From positions 62,001 through 126,000 of the forward strand of contig JANXWA010000025.1 of NCBI GenBank assembly GCA_025351385.1: 64,000 bases of DNA, in the 5' to 3' direction. The notes under the pieces were generated by a model that saw only the letters and a program-made list of their open reading frames with translations, ran no database searches and was not told where the DNA came from. The position numbers and the translations under genes are program-made. Of the stretch, positions 9,430 to 19,235 are shown in pieces. The first letter of the stretch is position 1. Every line of letters begins with the position of its first letter. Source of the stretch: Acidimicrobiales bacterium. Its GTDB lineage: Bacteria; Actinomycetota; Acidimicrobiia; Acidimicrobiales; RAAP-2.

Positions 9430-12132
9430 ATGGTCCTCGCAGCCCCCACCAGCAAGACTCGGTACGTGGCGCAACCATCCCCTGCGGGGCCCGAGCAACT
9501 CACCATCGCTGAGGCTGCCACTCTCTCCCCCGACGCCGTGCTCGCGCGTCTCGCCAGCTCCTCGAACGGGCTCAGTGCCGCGGATGTCGCGCGTCGTCAA
9601 ACCGAGTTCGGCCCGAACGCCCTCGGCACGCACCGGGTCCGCGCTTTCTCGGTCCTCCTTCGCCAGTTGCGCAACCCGATCCTCGTCCTCTTGCTGCTCG
9701 CCGCGTTGGTGTCCGAGCTCACCGGCGGCGGTACCAACGCGGTCATCATCGCGGCGATCGTCGTGCTGAGTGTCGGGCTCAGCTTCTTCAACGAGTTCCG
9801 AGCCGAGGTGGCGATGTCAGCCCTGCGCGCGAAGATCCGACTCGACGCCGAGGTCCGTCGCGACGGCCAGACCACCAGCGTCCCGGTGACCGAACTGGTG
9901 CCCGGCGACGTCGTCTCACTGCGCATCGGAGCGCTCATCCCCGCCGACCTTCGCCTCCTCGAGGTCGACGAGCTCGAGTGCGACGAGGCGGTCCTCACGG
10001 GCGAGTCGCTCCCGGTGGAGAAGTCCGCTGACGCCACGACCGGCCGCGAGCCACTCGACCAACCGGGTTGCGCCTTCATGGGCACCATCGTCCACCAAGG
10101 CTCGGCCACGGCCGTCGTCGTGGGAACGGGGGCCCGCACCGCCTTCGGCGTCATCGCTGCCGGTCTCTCCGAGAAGCCCAGTCAAACTGCGTTCGAGGTC
10201 GGGCTCTCGCGATTCTCGCGGTTCCTGTTCGCGGTCGCCGCGCTGTTGACGGTCTTCATCTTCGCGATCAACATCGTCCTCGCTCGTCCCGTGATCGACG
10301 CGCTGTTGTTCTCGCTCGCGATCGCCGTCGGCATCGCTCCCGAGATGATGCCGGCCATCGTCACGGTCAGCCTCTCGGCCGGCTCCAAGGCGCTGGTCGC
10401 GAAGAAGGTGCTGGTGAAGCGGCTCGTCGCCATCGAGGACCTCGGCAACATCGAGATCCTGTTCACCGACAAGACCGGAACACTCACCGACGGCGTGGTC
10501 ACCTTCGAGGCCGCGCTGGACCCCGCCGGCCTGCCGAGCGACCGGGCGTTTCTCCTCGGACTGGTGTGCAACGAGGCCACGCTCACCAACGGCGCTCCGG
10601 TTGGAGGCAACGCCCTCGACCAGGCCCTCTGGCTCGGCGTCGCACCAGGGGGAACCCCGTCGCGGACGACCGACGCCACGAGCGAGGTCGCCCGGTACCG
10701 GCGAGTCGCCACGATCCCCTTCGACCATGAGCGCCAGCTCGCCTCGGTGCTCGTCGACGGCCCCGACGGCCAGCGAGCCGTCATCACGAAGGGTGCGCCC
10801 GAGGAGGTGCTGAGACGCTGCGTCGGGGTGGCGCAGAGCGCCAGCGACCTCTTAGACGGTCTTTTCTCGCAGGGCGCGCGGGTGGTCGCCATCGCGACGC
10901 GACCGGCACCCGGCCTGGCCCAACTCGACGGCTCGGACGAGCAGTCCCTGACCCTGGAGGGGTTCCTCACCTTCGCCGACCGGCCGAAGCACGACGCCAG
11001 CGCCTCGATCAAGAAGCTCGAGGCGCTGGGCGTCGAAGTGAAGATCATCACCGGCGACAACGGACTCGTGGCGAAGAAGGTCTGTGCGGACATCGGCCTC
11101 GAGTGCAAGGGCGTGCTGACCGGCGCCGACGTCGAGGCCCTCAGCGACGAGCAGCTCACGGTGGCCCTTCCGCTCACGACGGTGTTCGCGCGCATCGGCC
11201 CGGAGCAGAAGTCGCGCATCATCAAGGTGGCGCGGCGCTCGGGCAAGGACGTGGGCTTCCTCGGCGACGGCGTGAACGACGCAGTCGCCCTGCACCACGC
11301 CGACGTCGGCATCTCGGTCGACTCGGGTACCGACGTCGCGAAGGACGCCGCCGACGTGGTCCTGCTCGACAAGGACCTCGGGGTCCTCGCCGACGGCGTC
11401 ATGGAGGGCCGGCGCATCTTCGCCAACACGATGAAGTACGTGCTGATGGCGACCTCGTCGAACTTCGGCAACATGTTCAGCGCGGCGGGCGCCTCAGCCT
11501 TCCTGACCTTCCTGCCGATGCTGCCCAGCCAGATCCTGCTCAACAACCTCCTCTACAACGCCGGTCAGTTGGTGATCCCCACCGACCTCGTGGACCCCGA
11601 GGCGCTCGCGCGTCCGGCGGCGTGGGACATGACATTCATCCGTCGATTCATGGCGGTCTTCGGGCCCGTCAGCTCGATCTTCGACTTCCTCACCTTCGGC
11701 GTGATGCTCTGGGTCATCCACGCCGGGCACACCGGCTTTCGCACCGGTTGGTTCATCGAGTCGATCGCCACCCAAACCCTCGTGATCTACGTCATCCGGA
11801 CCCGACGGGTCCCCTTCTTCAAGAGTCGGCCCAGCCTGGCGATGCTGGCGGTGCCGACCGGCGCGGCGCTCGTCGGCGCCGTGCTCCCCTACACCGGCCT
11901 CGCCCACATGCTCGGCTTCAAGCCCTTGCCGGCGACGTTCTTCGCGATCCTCTTCGGGATGGTCGTGGTGTATCTGGCGTTGGTGGAGTTCGCCAAGGCG
12001 CGCTTCTTCGCCTCGGCGCGAGTCACGCGCCCGGTGACGGCGACGACCCACACGCAGCGTCTCGAACGGCGCATAGCCCGTCGGGCCTCGCACTTCATCC
12101 ACCGCCCCGCGCCGCGCGCTCCGCGGACGTGA
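9430..12132 (+). CDS. mgtA: P3B-type magnesium-translocating P-type ATPase (MgtA/MgtB-like)
   Basis: About 900 aa. Shows the TGES actuator loop (about residue 186), the phosphorylated aspartate in DKTGTLT (residue 347), the nucleotide-binding KGAPEEVL segment and the hinge GDGVND (about 612). The M4 sequence AVGIAPEMMPAIVTVSLSAG is characteristic of MgtA/MgtB rather than of copper or calcium pumps. About ten membrane helices, with the last four to six at the C-terminus. Likely role: ATP-driven Mg2+ uptake at the inner membrane. The start is uncertain: the ATG at 9430 leaves room for a divergent promoter with the DUF6629 gene, while in-frame starts at 9328 and 9367 lack ribosome sites. The C-terminal tail is unusually basic. 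Confidence 0.88.
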   Translation: MVLAAPTSKTRYVAQPSPAGPEQLTIAEAATLSPDAVLARLASSSNGLSAADVARRQTEFGPNALGTHRVRAFSVLLRQLRNPILVLLLLAALVSELTGGGTNAVIIAAIVVLSVGLSFFNEFRAEVAMSALRAKIRLDAEVRRDGQTTSVPVTELVPGDVVSLRIGALIPADLRLLEVDELECDEAVLTGESLPVEKSADATTGREPLDQPGCAFMGTIVHQGSATAVVVGTGARTAFGVIAAGLSEKPSQTAFEVGLSRFSRFLFAVAALLTVFIFAINIVLARPVIDALLFSLAIAVGIAPEMMPAIVTVSLSAGSKALVAKKVLVKRLVAIEDLGNIEILFTDKTGTLTDGVVTFEAALDPAGLPSDRAFLLGLVCNEATLTNGAPVGGNALDQALWLGVAPGGTPSRTTDATSEVARYRRVATIPFDHERQLASVLVDGPDGQRAVITKGAPEEVLRRCVGVAQSASDLLDGLFSQGARVVAIATRPAPGLAQLDGSDEQSLTLEGFLTFADRPKHDASASIKKLEALGVEVKIITGDNGLVAKKVCADIGLECKGVLTGADVEALSDEQLTVALPLTTVFARIGPEQKSRIIKVARRSGKDVGFLGDGVNDAVALHHADVGISVDSGTDVAKDAADVVLLDKDLGVLADGVMEGRRIFANTMKYVLMATSSNFGNMFSAAGASAFLTFLPMLPSQILLNNLLYNAGQLVIPTDLVDPEALARPAAWDMTFIRRFMAVFGPVSSIFDFLTFGVMLWVIHAGHTGFRTGWFIESIATQTLVIYVIRTRRVPFFKSRPSLAMLAVPTGAALVGAVLPYTGLAHMLGFKPLPATFFAILFGMVVVYLALVEFAKARFFASARVTRPVTATTHTQRLERRIARRASHFIHRPAPRAPRT

Positions 12133-12145
12133 TCGACGCAATGGG

Positions 12146-13744
12146 TCAGCGCTGCTCGATCAGGTCCATGTAGTCGTCGTCCCACAGGTCGAAGAACTCC
12201 TCGGGCAACAACACGGCGTGGGTCGGCTCCAGGGATTCCACGAATCCCCTCTCGTGGCTCACCGCCACGATCGTGCCCTTCCACTGACGCATCATCTCGC
12301 CCAGCGCAAGGACGCTCGCGGGGTCGAGGTTGTTGGTCGGTTCGTCGAGCAGCAGCAAGTTGGCGTCCGACGAGGCGAGAATCGCGAGCGCGAGCTTGGC
12401 CCGCTCGCCGCCCGAGAGGGTGCCGGGCATCTGATGGGCGGCCGATCCCTTCAGTCCGAAGGCTCCGAGCAAGGAGCGTCGCTGAACCTCCGTCACGACC
12501 GTGGCGTTCTCGAGGTTGCCGAGGACCGACTTGTCGAAGTCCAATTGCTCGTTCTCCTGGGCGAAGTAGCCGACCTTCACGTTGGCACCGAACTTCACGA
12601 CGCCGGTCTGGGCCCTCTGAGTGCCCGCCAGACAGCGCAGCATCGACGACTTGCCGGCGCCGTTCTTGCCTACGATGATGATCCGGTCGCCGCGCCGGGT
12701 GATGAAGTTCACGTCCTTCAGCACCTCGAGCGATCCGTAGCGAACGGCGACGTGCTCGACGGTCATCGGGACGTCCCCGCTGCGCGGTGGTGAGGGCAGC
12801 TTGAAGGTGACCTTCTTCTCCTTCTTCGTGACCTCGACCCGGTTGTCCTGAAGCTTCTCGACCTTGCGGTCGAGGACCTTGGCGAGGCGGGCGCGCTTCT
12901 CGGTCTGGCCGCGCATGGAGTCGGCGAGCTTGGAGAGGCGGTCGATCTGCTCGTCCTGGTGTGAGGCCAGCTTCTCCTCGCTCAGGCGACGCTCGTTCTC
13001 GAGCTGGAGGAACTTCGAGTAGTTGCCCTTGTACTCGCGCAACTGGCCTTCGCGCAGAGCCAGCACCCGATCGATGGACTTGTCGAGCAGGGGCAGGTCG
13101 TGGCTGATGACGAGCACCGTGCCGCGGAAGCGCTCGAGCTCGTCGAAGAGCCAGCGCTTGGCGGCCTTGTCGAGGTGGTTCGTCGGCTCGTCGAGCACCA
13201 TGGTCTGGGGCTGCTCGTAGAGCACGCGCATCAGGTCGACGCGCCGACGCTGACCGCCCGAGAGCGAGTCCAGGTCCTCGAGCAGCAGGTCCTCCTCCAG
13301 CCCGAGCCCGGCGGCGAGGCGCGAGACCTCGGACTCCGCCTCGTAGCCTCCACGCTCACGGAACTGCTCCTCGAGCTCGGTGAAACGTTCGATGGTCTCC
13401 TCGGTCGGGTCCGCCGCCAATTCGTGGCGGGCGTGCTGCATGTCGGCGTCCAACTGATCGAGGCCCCTCGCCGAGAGCACGTGGCTCAGACCGATCGGCT
13501 CGACGCCGAGGCCGCGCGCCACCGGCTCCTGGGGCAGGTGGCTGAGGGTGCCCTGGTGCTGCACGGTGCCGGTGATGCGCAGGTGTTCGGGGTGGTAGCC
13601 GAGCAGGACCGACAGCAGTGTCGACTTGCCCGCACCGTTTCGCCCGACGATGCCGACCTTCTCGCCGTCGCCGACGGTGAACGACACGGGGTTGAGGATG
13701 CGTCGCGCAGCGATTTCGATGCCCAAATCACGAACTATGAGCAT
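12146..13744 (-). CDS. ABC-F family ATPase (ribosome-associated translation factor / resistance type)
   Basis: A 532-aa protein with two ABC domains and no membrane segments. Domain 1: GRNGAGKST, signature LSGGQRRR, DEPTNHLD. Domain 2: GKNGAGKSS, LSGGERAK, DEPTNNLD. A charged, coiled-coil-like linker (about 235-320; KLADSMRGQTEKRARLAKVLDRK) separates them, as in ABC-F proteins that enter the ribosomal E site. Its cellular role (EttA/Uup-like housekeeping versus antibiotic protection) cannot be told from sequence alone. The ATG immediately follows the TAA of a possible 58-aa leader ORF, suggesting translational coupling. Confidence 0.9.
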   Translation of the reverse strand: MLIVRDLGIEIAARRILNPVSFTVGDGEKVGIVGRNGAGKSTLLSVLLGYHPEHLRITGTVQHQGTLSHLPQEPVARGLGVEPIGLSHVLSARGLDQLDADMQHARHELAADPTEETIERFTELEEQFRERGGYEAESEVSRLAAGLGLEEDLLLEDLDSLSGGQRRRVDLMRVLYEQPQTMVLDEPTNHLDKAAKRWLFDELERFRGTVLVISHDLPLLDKSIDRVLALREGQLREYKGNYSKFLQLENERRLSEEKLASHQDEQIDRLSKLADSMRGQTEKRARLAKVLDRKVEKLQDNRVEVTKKEKKVTFKLPSPPRSGDVPMTVEHVAVRYGSLEVLKDVNFITRRGDRIIIVGKNGAGKSSMLRCLAGTQRAQTGVVKFGANVKVGYFAQENEQLDFDKSVLGNLENATVVTEVQRRSLLGAFGLKGSAAHQMPGTLSGGERAKLALAILASSDANLLLLDEPTNNLDPASVLALGEMMRQWKGTIVAVSHERGFVESLEPTHAVLLPEEFFDLWDDDYMDLIEQR

Positions 13745-13921
13745 TTAGCGCCCTGACAGCTCGGCGGGGGAAGCAGGTCCGTCTCGATGCAACGGCGAGG
13801 CCGTGGCGAGGGGCACGGACGCGACCAATTGAACGGACCGCCCGCCCAGGTCCGCCACCCCGCCTCTGGTCACGACGACGCCCGCCGGCGGGCGTCGCAA
13901 CTGCGCAGGGTTCGGGGTCAT
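13745..13921 (-). CDS. Possible 58-aa leader ORF of the ABC-F gene
   Basis: An unrecognised small ORF (MTPNPAQLRRPPAGVVVTRG...). Its TAA directly abuts the ABC-F ATG (TAAATG). A GGAG lies 2 bases before its ATG and a TATCAT -10-like box lies just upstream. By my count about 48 of 59 codons end in G or C, consistent with coding in this genome. An internal perfect 22-bp palindrome could fold the transcript. ABC-F resistance genes in Firmicutes are often controlled by leader-peptide attenuation, but that this one is regulatory is inference. Confidence 0.4.
   Translation of the reverse strand: MTPNPAQLRRPPAGVVVTRGGVADLGGRSVQLVASVPLATASPLHRDGPASPAELSGR
13876..13897. repeat. Perfect 22-bp palindrome in the ABC-F leader
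   Basis: CGACGCCCGCC followed by its exact reverse complement. On the minus-strand transcript it would fold into a GC-only-rich hairpin about 130 bases before the ABC-F start, a possible attenuator or antiterminator element. Confidence 0.5.
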
Positions 13922-14166
13922 GGCTCCAATGATACGGTCCGAACCTCGGGCGCAGACCGTGACGGTCGATCGGAGGCGGTTCGTTGACGCGTACCCGAGC
14001 GACTGCGACGTCCCCTCGATACTGTCCACGGGGCCACCGACCTGCGGGGTCCGGTGCGCCGACCACGTCACTGGTTAGCGCGATCCCGAGGTCGCCGCCG
14101 CACTCATTTCGCCTCCGGTCATGGGACTTTTCGTGGCACCCGAATCACCTGTGCGAGGCTTTGGCG

Positions 14167-14814
14167 GTGACCGAGCCATTCACCGTCGACGTGTGGAGCG
14201 ACGTCGTGTGCCCTTTTTGCTACCTGGGCGATCGCCAGCTCGCCGAAGCCCTCGACCGCTTCGAGCACCGCGCCCAAGTGATCGTCCGGCGCCGAGCCTT
14301 CGAGCTCGATCCGACTGCCTCCCTCCACGACGGCCAGTCCCTGGACGGGCTCGTGGCCCGCAAGTACTCCATCTCCGTGGAGCGGGCCCACGCCCTCCAT
14401 GGCCGCATGGAAGCGCAGGCCGGCGCGCTCGGCATGCAGTGGTCGCTCGCCACCGCCCGACCGACCAACACTTTCGACGCGCACCGGATGATCGCTTTCG
14501 GCTCGACGATGGGCCTGGGCGACGAGGTCAGCGAGCGCCTGTTCCGGGCCTACTTCTGCGAGGGCGTGTTGGTGAGTGACCGTTCGAGGCTCTCCGACCT
14601 CGCTCGAGAGGTCGGACTGGACGGCGTCGACGAGCTGTGGGAAGGCAACGCCTACGTCGACCTGGTTCGCGCCGATGAGGCCGCAGCACTCGAGCTCGGC
14701 GTCACGGGTGTGCCGACTTTCCTCCTCGACTCCCGGTTCATGGTCGTCGGTGCGCAGGGTCCGGACCACATCCTCGACGCACTTCAGCGCGCCTGGGCCC
14801 GTCGGGCGGCCTAG
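14167..14814 (+). CDS. DsbA-family oxidoreductase, FrnE-like
   Basis: A 215-aa thioredoxin-fold protein. Starts (V)TEPFTVDVWSDVVCPFCYLG: the CPFC redox pair is at residues 15-18, as in FrnE/2-hydroxychromene isomerase-like DsbA proteins. The cis-proline loop GVPTF is near 183. There is no signal peptide, so it is probably a cytosolic dithiol oxidoreductase. The GTG at 14167 has GAGG about 8 bases upstream; the longer open frame from 13984 shows no homologous N-terminus. Its TAG stop shares the bases CTAG with the gyrA stop. The 422-base stretch before it (13745-14166) otherwise holds only the ABC-F leader ORF and its promoter region. Confidence 0.85.
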   Translation: MTEPFTVDVWSDVVCPFCYLGDRQLAEALDRFEHRAQVIVRRRAFELDPTASLHDGQSLDGLVARKYSISVERAHALHGRMEAQAGALGMQWSLATARPTNTFDAHRMIAFGSTMGLGDEVSERLFRAYFCEGVLVSDRSRLSDLAREVGLDGVDELWEGNAYVDLVRADEAAALELGVTGVPTFLLDSRFMVVGAQGPDHILDALQRAWARRAA

Positions 14815-17291
14815 TCGTCTGCTTCGGCCGGCACGAGGGCTGCGGTCGCCACCGAGTGGCCGTCGTCGAGGTTCATGACCCTCACTCCCGTCGCGTCGCG
14901 CCCCTGGGAGGACACTTCGCGAACCGGCGTGCGGATGAGTACCCCGCCACTCGAGGCGAGCATGACCTCATCGTCGAGGCGGACCATGAACGCGGCCACC
15001 AAGAAACCCCGCGCCGCGGTCAACTTGATCGCTCTCACGCCCTGGCCACCGCGGCCTTGGCGGTTGAAGCGTTCGGTCTTGACCCGCTTGCCGAAACCGG
15101 TGTCGGTCACGATGAGGAGGTCGGCGTCGTCGCGCACGACGTCCAGAGCGATCGACTTGTCGTCACCCTTCAGTCTGATGCCGCGAACGCCCATCGAGTC
15201 ACGACCGACCTCGCGCACCTCGGCCTCATTGAAGCGGATCGCCACTCCGCGGTAGGTCACGACCATCAGGTCGTCGTCCCCGGAGGTCGCCACCACTCGC
15301 ACGACCTCGTCGCCGTCGCGCAGGTTGATCGCGATCCAACCTTCCCGTCGGGACTTGTCGTACTCGCTGAAGGGCGTCTTCTTCACGGTGCCGTTCGCCG
15401 TGGCGAACACGAGGAACTTGTCCTTCGGGAAGTTGGTCGTGGCCACGATGGCCTGGATCGACTCGTTGGGCAGCAGGTTCAGGAGGTTGACGATCGCCGT
15501 CCCCTTCGCGGTGCGCTCCTTCATCGGGATTTCGTGGCCGCGCAGTCGGAACACCCGTCCGCGGTTGGAGAAGAGGAGGAGGTAGGCGTGCGTGGTGGTG
15601 TGCAGGATCTGCGAGACGAAGTCCTCGTCGCGCAACTTCGCGCCCTGAACGCCCCGACCGCCACGGCCCTGGACGCGGAAGGCGTCGGCGGCCACAGACT
15701 TCACGTAGCCGGCCTGGGTCATCGTGATGACGATGTCCTCGTCAGTGATGAGGTCCTCCATGCCGAGCTCGCCCGGGTCGTTCACAATCTGGGTGACGCG
15801 GTCATTGGCGTACTTGTCGCGGATGGCGGTCAACTCGTCAGCGATCACGCCACGAAGCTTCACGTCGCTCGCGAGAATCGACTGCAGCTCGGCAATCGTC
15901 TCGCGGAGCTTGCGCATTTCCTCCTCGAGCTCGCTGCGGCCGAGGCGGGTGAGCCGGCCGAGCGTCATGTCAAGGATGTGGTTGGCCTGCTCCTCGGAGA
16001 AGTCGAACGGTGGAGACATCAGTGCGGTGCGCGCCGCGGGGCGGTCATCCGACCCACGGATCGTGGCGATCACCTGGTCCAGCATGTCGATGGCCTTGAG
16101 GAGTCCCTCGACGATGTGGGCGCGGGCCTCGGCCTTTCGCAGGCGGAACTGCGTGCGCCGGGTCACGACCTCGACCTGGTGCGCGATGTAGTGGGTCAAC
16201 GCCTGAGCCAAGGTCAGCGTGCGAGGCACGCCGTCCACCAGCGCAAGCATGTTCACCGCAAACGTCGTCTGCAGCGACGTGTTCTTGTAGAGCTTGTTCA
16301 ACACGACGTTCGCGTTCGCGTCTCGCTTCAACTTCACAACCAGACGGGCCTTGCGGCCGGCCGAGTCGTTCTGCACGGCCGAGATCCCGTCGAGGTCGCC
16401 GTTCTTCACGAGGTCGTAGATCTTCTCCTCGATGGACTCGACCGAGACCTCGTAGGGGAACTCGGTGATGACGATTCGCACGTCCTTCGCCGTTTCCTCG
16501 ATCTCGGCGACGGCGCGCATCTTCACCGAGCCCCGTCCGGTGCGGTACGCGTCGAGGATCCCCTGACGACCGAGAATCTGCGCCCCGGTCGGGAAGTCCG
16601 GCCCCTTCACGTGGGCCATCAGGTCGTCGGACGACGCCTGGGCGTTGGCGAGCAGGTGCAGGGTCGCGTTGATGACCTCGCCGAGGTTGTGCGGCGGGAT
16701 CTTCGTCGCCATCCCGACGGCGATCCCCTGGGAGCCGTTCACCAGGAGGTTCGGGAACCTCGCCGGCAGCACCGAGGGCTGCTGGGTCGAATTGTCGTAG
16801 TTCGGCTCGAAGTCGACGGTTTCTTCATCGATCGAGTCGAGGAGTTCGAGGGCGAGCGGCGCGAGGCGGCACTCGGTATAGCGCATCGCCGCGGCACCCT
16901 CGTCCGGGCCGGTCCCGCCGAAGTTGCCGTGACCGGCAATGAGGGGGTGGCGCATGGCGAAGTCCTGGACCATGCGCACCAGGGCGTCGTAGATGGCGCT
17001 GTCGCCGTGGGGGTGGTACGTGCCCATCACCTCGCCGACGACCTTGGCGCACTTGGTGTGCGGACGGTCGGGGCGCAGGCCCTGGTCGAACATCGAGTAG
17101 AGGATCCGGCGATGGACCGGCTTCAGCCCGTCTCGGGCGTCGGGCAGCGCGCGCTGGACGATGACCGACATCGAGTACTCGAGGAAGGAGCGCTCCATCT
17201 CGAGATTAATCTCGATCGGCTCGATGTAGCCGAGGACGACGTCGTCGGCCGGTGGGGTGCCGGCGTCCGAACTACCAGATTTTCGTGCCAT
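14811..17291 (-). CDS. gyrA: DNA gyrase subunit A
   Basis: An 826-aa catalytic subunit of type IIA topoisomerase, introducing negative supercoils with GyrB. The catalytic tyrosine is Tyr138 in AAAMRYTE. The quinolone-resistance region reads HPHGDSAIYD with Ser98 and Asp102, the residues found in susceptible enzymes. The C-terminal beta-pinwheel holds a GyrA box, QGRGGRGVQG, and several blade repeats (GFGKRVKTERFNRQGRGGQG). It lies 12 bases after gyrB on the same strand. The ATG is preceded by GGAGG in the gyrB-gyrA gap (cggaggaac). Confidence 0.98.
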   Translation of the reverse strand: MARKSGSSDAGTPPADDVVLGYIEPIEINLEMERSFLEYSMSVIVQRALPDARDGLKPVHRRILYSMFDQGLRPDRPHTKCAKVVGEVMGTYHPHGDSAIYDALVRMVQDFAMRHPLIAGHGNFGGTGPDEGAAAMRYTECRLAPLALELLDSIDEETVDFEPNYDNSTQQPSVLPARFPNLLVNGSQGIAVGMATKIPPHNLGEVINATLHLLANAQASSDDLMAHVKGPDFPTGAQILGRQGILDAYRTGRGSVKMRAVAEIEETAKDVRIVITEFPYEVSVESIEEKIYDLVKNGDLDGISAVQNDSAGRKARLVVKLKRDANANVVLNKLYKNTSLQTTFAVNMLALVDGVPRTLTLAQALTHYIAHQVEVVTRRTQFRLRKAEARAHIVEGLLKAIDMLDQVIATIRGSDDRPAARTALMSPPFDFSEEQANHILDMTLGRLTRLGRSELEEEMRKLRETIAELQSILASDVKLRGVIADELTAIRDKYANDRVTQIVNDPGELGMEDLITDEDIVITMTQAGYVKSVAADAFRVQGRGGRGVQGAKLRDEDFVSQILHTTTHAYLLLFSNRGRVFRLRGHEIPMKERTAKGTAIVNLLNLLPNESIQAIVATTNFPKDKFLVFATANGTVKKTPFSEYDKSRREGWIAINLRDGDEVVRVVATSGDDDLMVVTYRGVAIRFNEAEVREVGRDSMGVRGIRLKGDDKSIALDVVRDDADLLIVTDTGFGKRVKTERFNRQGRGGQGVRAIKLTAARGFLVAAFMVRLDDEVMLASSGGVLIRTPVREVSSQGRDATGVRVMNLDDGHSVATAALVPAEADD

Positions 17292-17303
17292 GTTCCTCCG
17301 TTC

Positions 17304-19235
17304 CTAGATGTCTAGGAAGCGAACGTCTTTCGCGTTGGTTTGGATGAAGTGACGACGTTGCGGCACGTCGTCACCCATGAGAATCGAGCAGACCTCGTCG
17401 GCGAGGGCGGCCTGTTCGACGGTGATCTGGAGGAGGGCCCGCTTCGTCGGGTCCATCGTCGTGTCGCGCAGCTCGTCGAAGTCCATCTCGCCCAGTCCCT
17501 TCAGCCGCTGGAAGTCGTTCTTGTGGTCGGGGTGCTCGGCGAGGAAGGCGGCCTTCGCGGCGTCGTCGCGCAGGTAGGCCTTCTCCTTGCCGACCAGTGT
17601 CGAGTACAGGGGCGGCTGGGCGACGTACACGTGACCGTTGTTGACCATCTCGGTCATCTGACGGAAGAAGAAGGTGAGCAGCAGGGTCCGGATGTGACTT
17701 CCGTCGACGTCGGCGTCGGCGAGCAAAATGATCTTGTCGTAGCGGATCTTCGTGACGTCGAAGTCCGCCTCGACGCCCGCGCCGATCGCCGAGATCAGCG
17801 CCTGGATTTCGGTGTTGCGCAGGATCTTGTCCGAGCGGGCCTTCTCGACGTTCAAGATCTTGCCGCGAATCGGCAGGATGGCCTGGTTGCGAGGATTGCG
17901 AGCGTCCTTGGCCGATCCCCCCGCGGAGTTGCCCTCCACGATGAACAGCTCGCACTCGCGCGGCTCGTTGCTCGAGCAGTCCACCAGCTTGCCGGGCAGG
18001 CCAGCGCCGTCGAGGGCGTTTTTGCGCCTAGTGAGGGCCCGGGCCTGCTGGGCCGCCATTCGCGCACGCGACGCCTGAACGGCCTTCGCCACGATCTGGC
18101 TCCCCTCCTTGGGGTTCTCCTCCAACCAGTCCGCGAGCTTCTCGTTAGTGGCACGCTCCACGAGTGAGCGAATCGACACGTTGCCCAGTTTTCCCTTGGT
18201 CTGGCCTTCAAACTGAGGCTCGGCGAGGCGCACCGCGATGATCGCGGTGAGGCCCTCTCGCACGTCGTCGCCCTGGAGGTTCTCGTCCTTTTCCTTCAAG
18301 AGATTGCGCTTTCGCGCGTAGCGGTTCACGACGTTGGTAATGGCCTTGCGGAAGCCCTCCTCGTGCATGCCGCCCTCGATCGTCGAGATGCCGTTGGCGA
18401 ACGAATGGATGCTCTCGTAGTAGCCGGTGTTCCACTGGAACGCGACCTCTACCTCCTGGCCCTCCTCGGACTGGTCATAGAAGCCGACCTTGCGAAAGAG
18501 CGACTCCTTGGCGTTGTTCAGGTGGCGCACGAAGTCGACGATCCCGCCGGAGTATTTGTAGGTCTCCTTCGCCTCACGGCCCGGTCGCTCGTCCACGAAA
18601 CGGATCTCGAGTCCCCGGTTGAGGAAGGCCATGATCTGCAGGCGTTCGAGCACGGTCTGCGCTCGAATGTCGACGTCATCGAAGATGGTCGGGTCGGGAA
18701 GGAACGTCACCGTCGTGCCGGTGCGCCCTCGAGGGGCCGCACCCGTGACCTTCAACTTGCCCTGAGGCTTTCCGCCGTTTTTGAAGACCAGTCGGTGGCG
18801 CTCGCCGTCGCGGTCGATCTCCAAGATGAGCTCTTTGGACAAGGCGTTCACGACCGACACGCCCACGCCGTGAAGGCCACCTGAGACCTGGTAGCCCTCG
18901 CCACCGAACTTCCCACCGGCGTGCAAGACGGTGAGCACGATTTCAGCGGCCGACTTGCCCGGATACTGCGGGTGCTCCTCGACCGGAATCCCGCGACCGT
19001 CGTCGACGACACGGCAACTCCCATTGGCCAGGATCGTGACGTCGATACGCGTGCAGTAACCGGCCATCGCCTCGTCGACCGCGTTGTCGACGACCTCCCA
19101 GACGAGGTGGTGGAGGCCGGAGGGTCCTGTCGAACCGATGTACATGCCCGGTCGAACTCGAACGGGATCCAGACCTTCAAGAACGGTGATGTCGCTCGCT
19201 CCGTAGCTAGCGGACCCCTTTTTCCTCTCGGCCAC
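17304..19235 (-). CDS. gyrB: DNA gyrase subunit B
   Basis: A 643-aa ATPase subunit. GHKL motifs: EVVDNAVDEAMAG, DDGRGIPV and GGLHGVGVSVVNALS. TOPRIM motifs: EGNSAGGSAK, PIRGKILNVEKA and DADVDGSHIRTLLLTFFFR. The C-terminus GLGEMDFDEL...DTTMDP is typical. GTG start with AAAGGA upstream; a TAGAAT -10-like box lies about 25 bases before the start. Together with gyrA it forms the topoisomerase pair left of oriC. Confidence 0.98.
   Translation of the reverse strand: MAERKKGSASYGASDITVLEGLDPVRVRPGMYIGSTGPSGLHHLVWEVVDNAVDEAMAGYCTRIDVTILANGSCRVVDDGRGIPVEEHPQYPGKSAAEIVLTVLHAGGKFGGEGYQVSGGLHGVGVSVVNALSKELILEIDRDGERHRLVFKNGGKPQGKLKVTGAAPRGRTGTTVTFLPDPTIFDDVDIRAQTVLERLQIMAFLNRGLEIRFVDERPGREAKETYKYSGGIVDFVRHLNNAKESLFRKVGFYDQSEEGQEVEVAFQWNTGYYESIHSFANGISTIEGGMHEEGFRKAITNVVNRYARKRNLLKEKDENLQGDDVREGLTAIIAVRLAEPQFEGQTKGKLGNVSIRSLVERATNEKLADWLEENPKEGSQIVAKAVQASRARMAAQQARALTRRKNALDGAGLPGKLVDCSSNEPRECELFIVEGNSAGGSAKDARNPRNQAILPIRGKILNVEKARSDKILRNTEIQALISAIGAGVEADFDVTKIRYDKIILLADADVDGSHIRTLLLTFFFRQMTEMVNNGHVYVAQPPLYSTLVGKEKAYLRDDAAKAAFLAEHPDHKNDFQRLKGLGEMDFDELRDTTMDPTKRALLQITVEQAALADEVCSILMGDDVPQRRHFIQTNAKDVRFLDI

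Noticed and set aside
14856-17315. 819-aa open frame antisense to gyrA
   Set aside because: Lies entirely opposite gyrA, has Arg/Val/His-biased composition and no recognisable domain; a shadow of GC-rich coding sequence.
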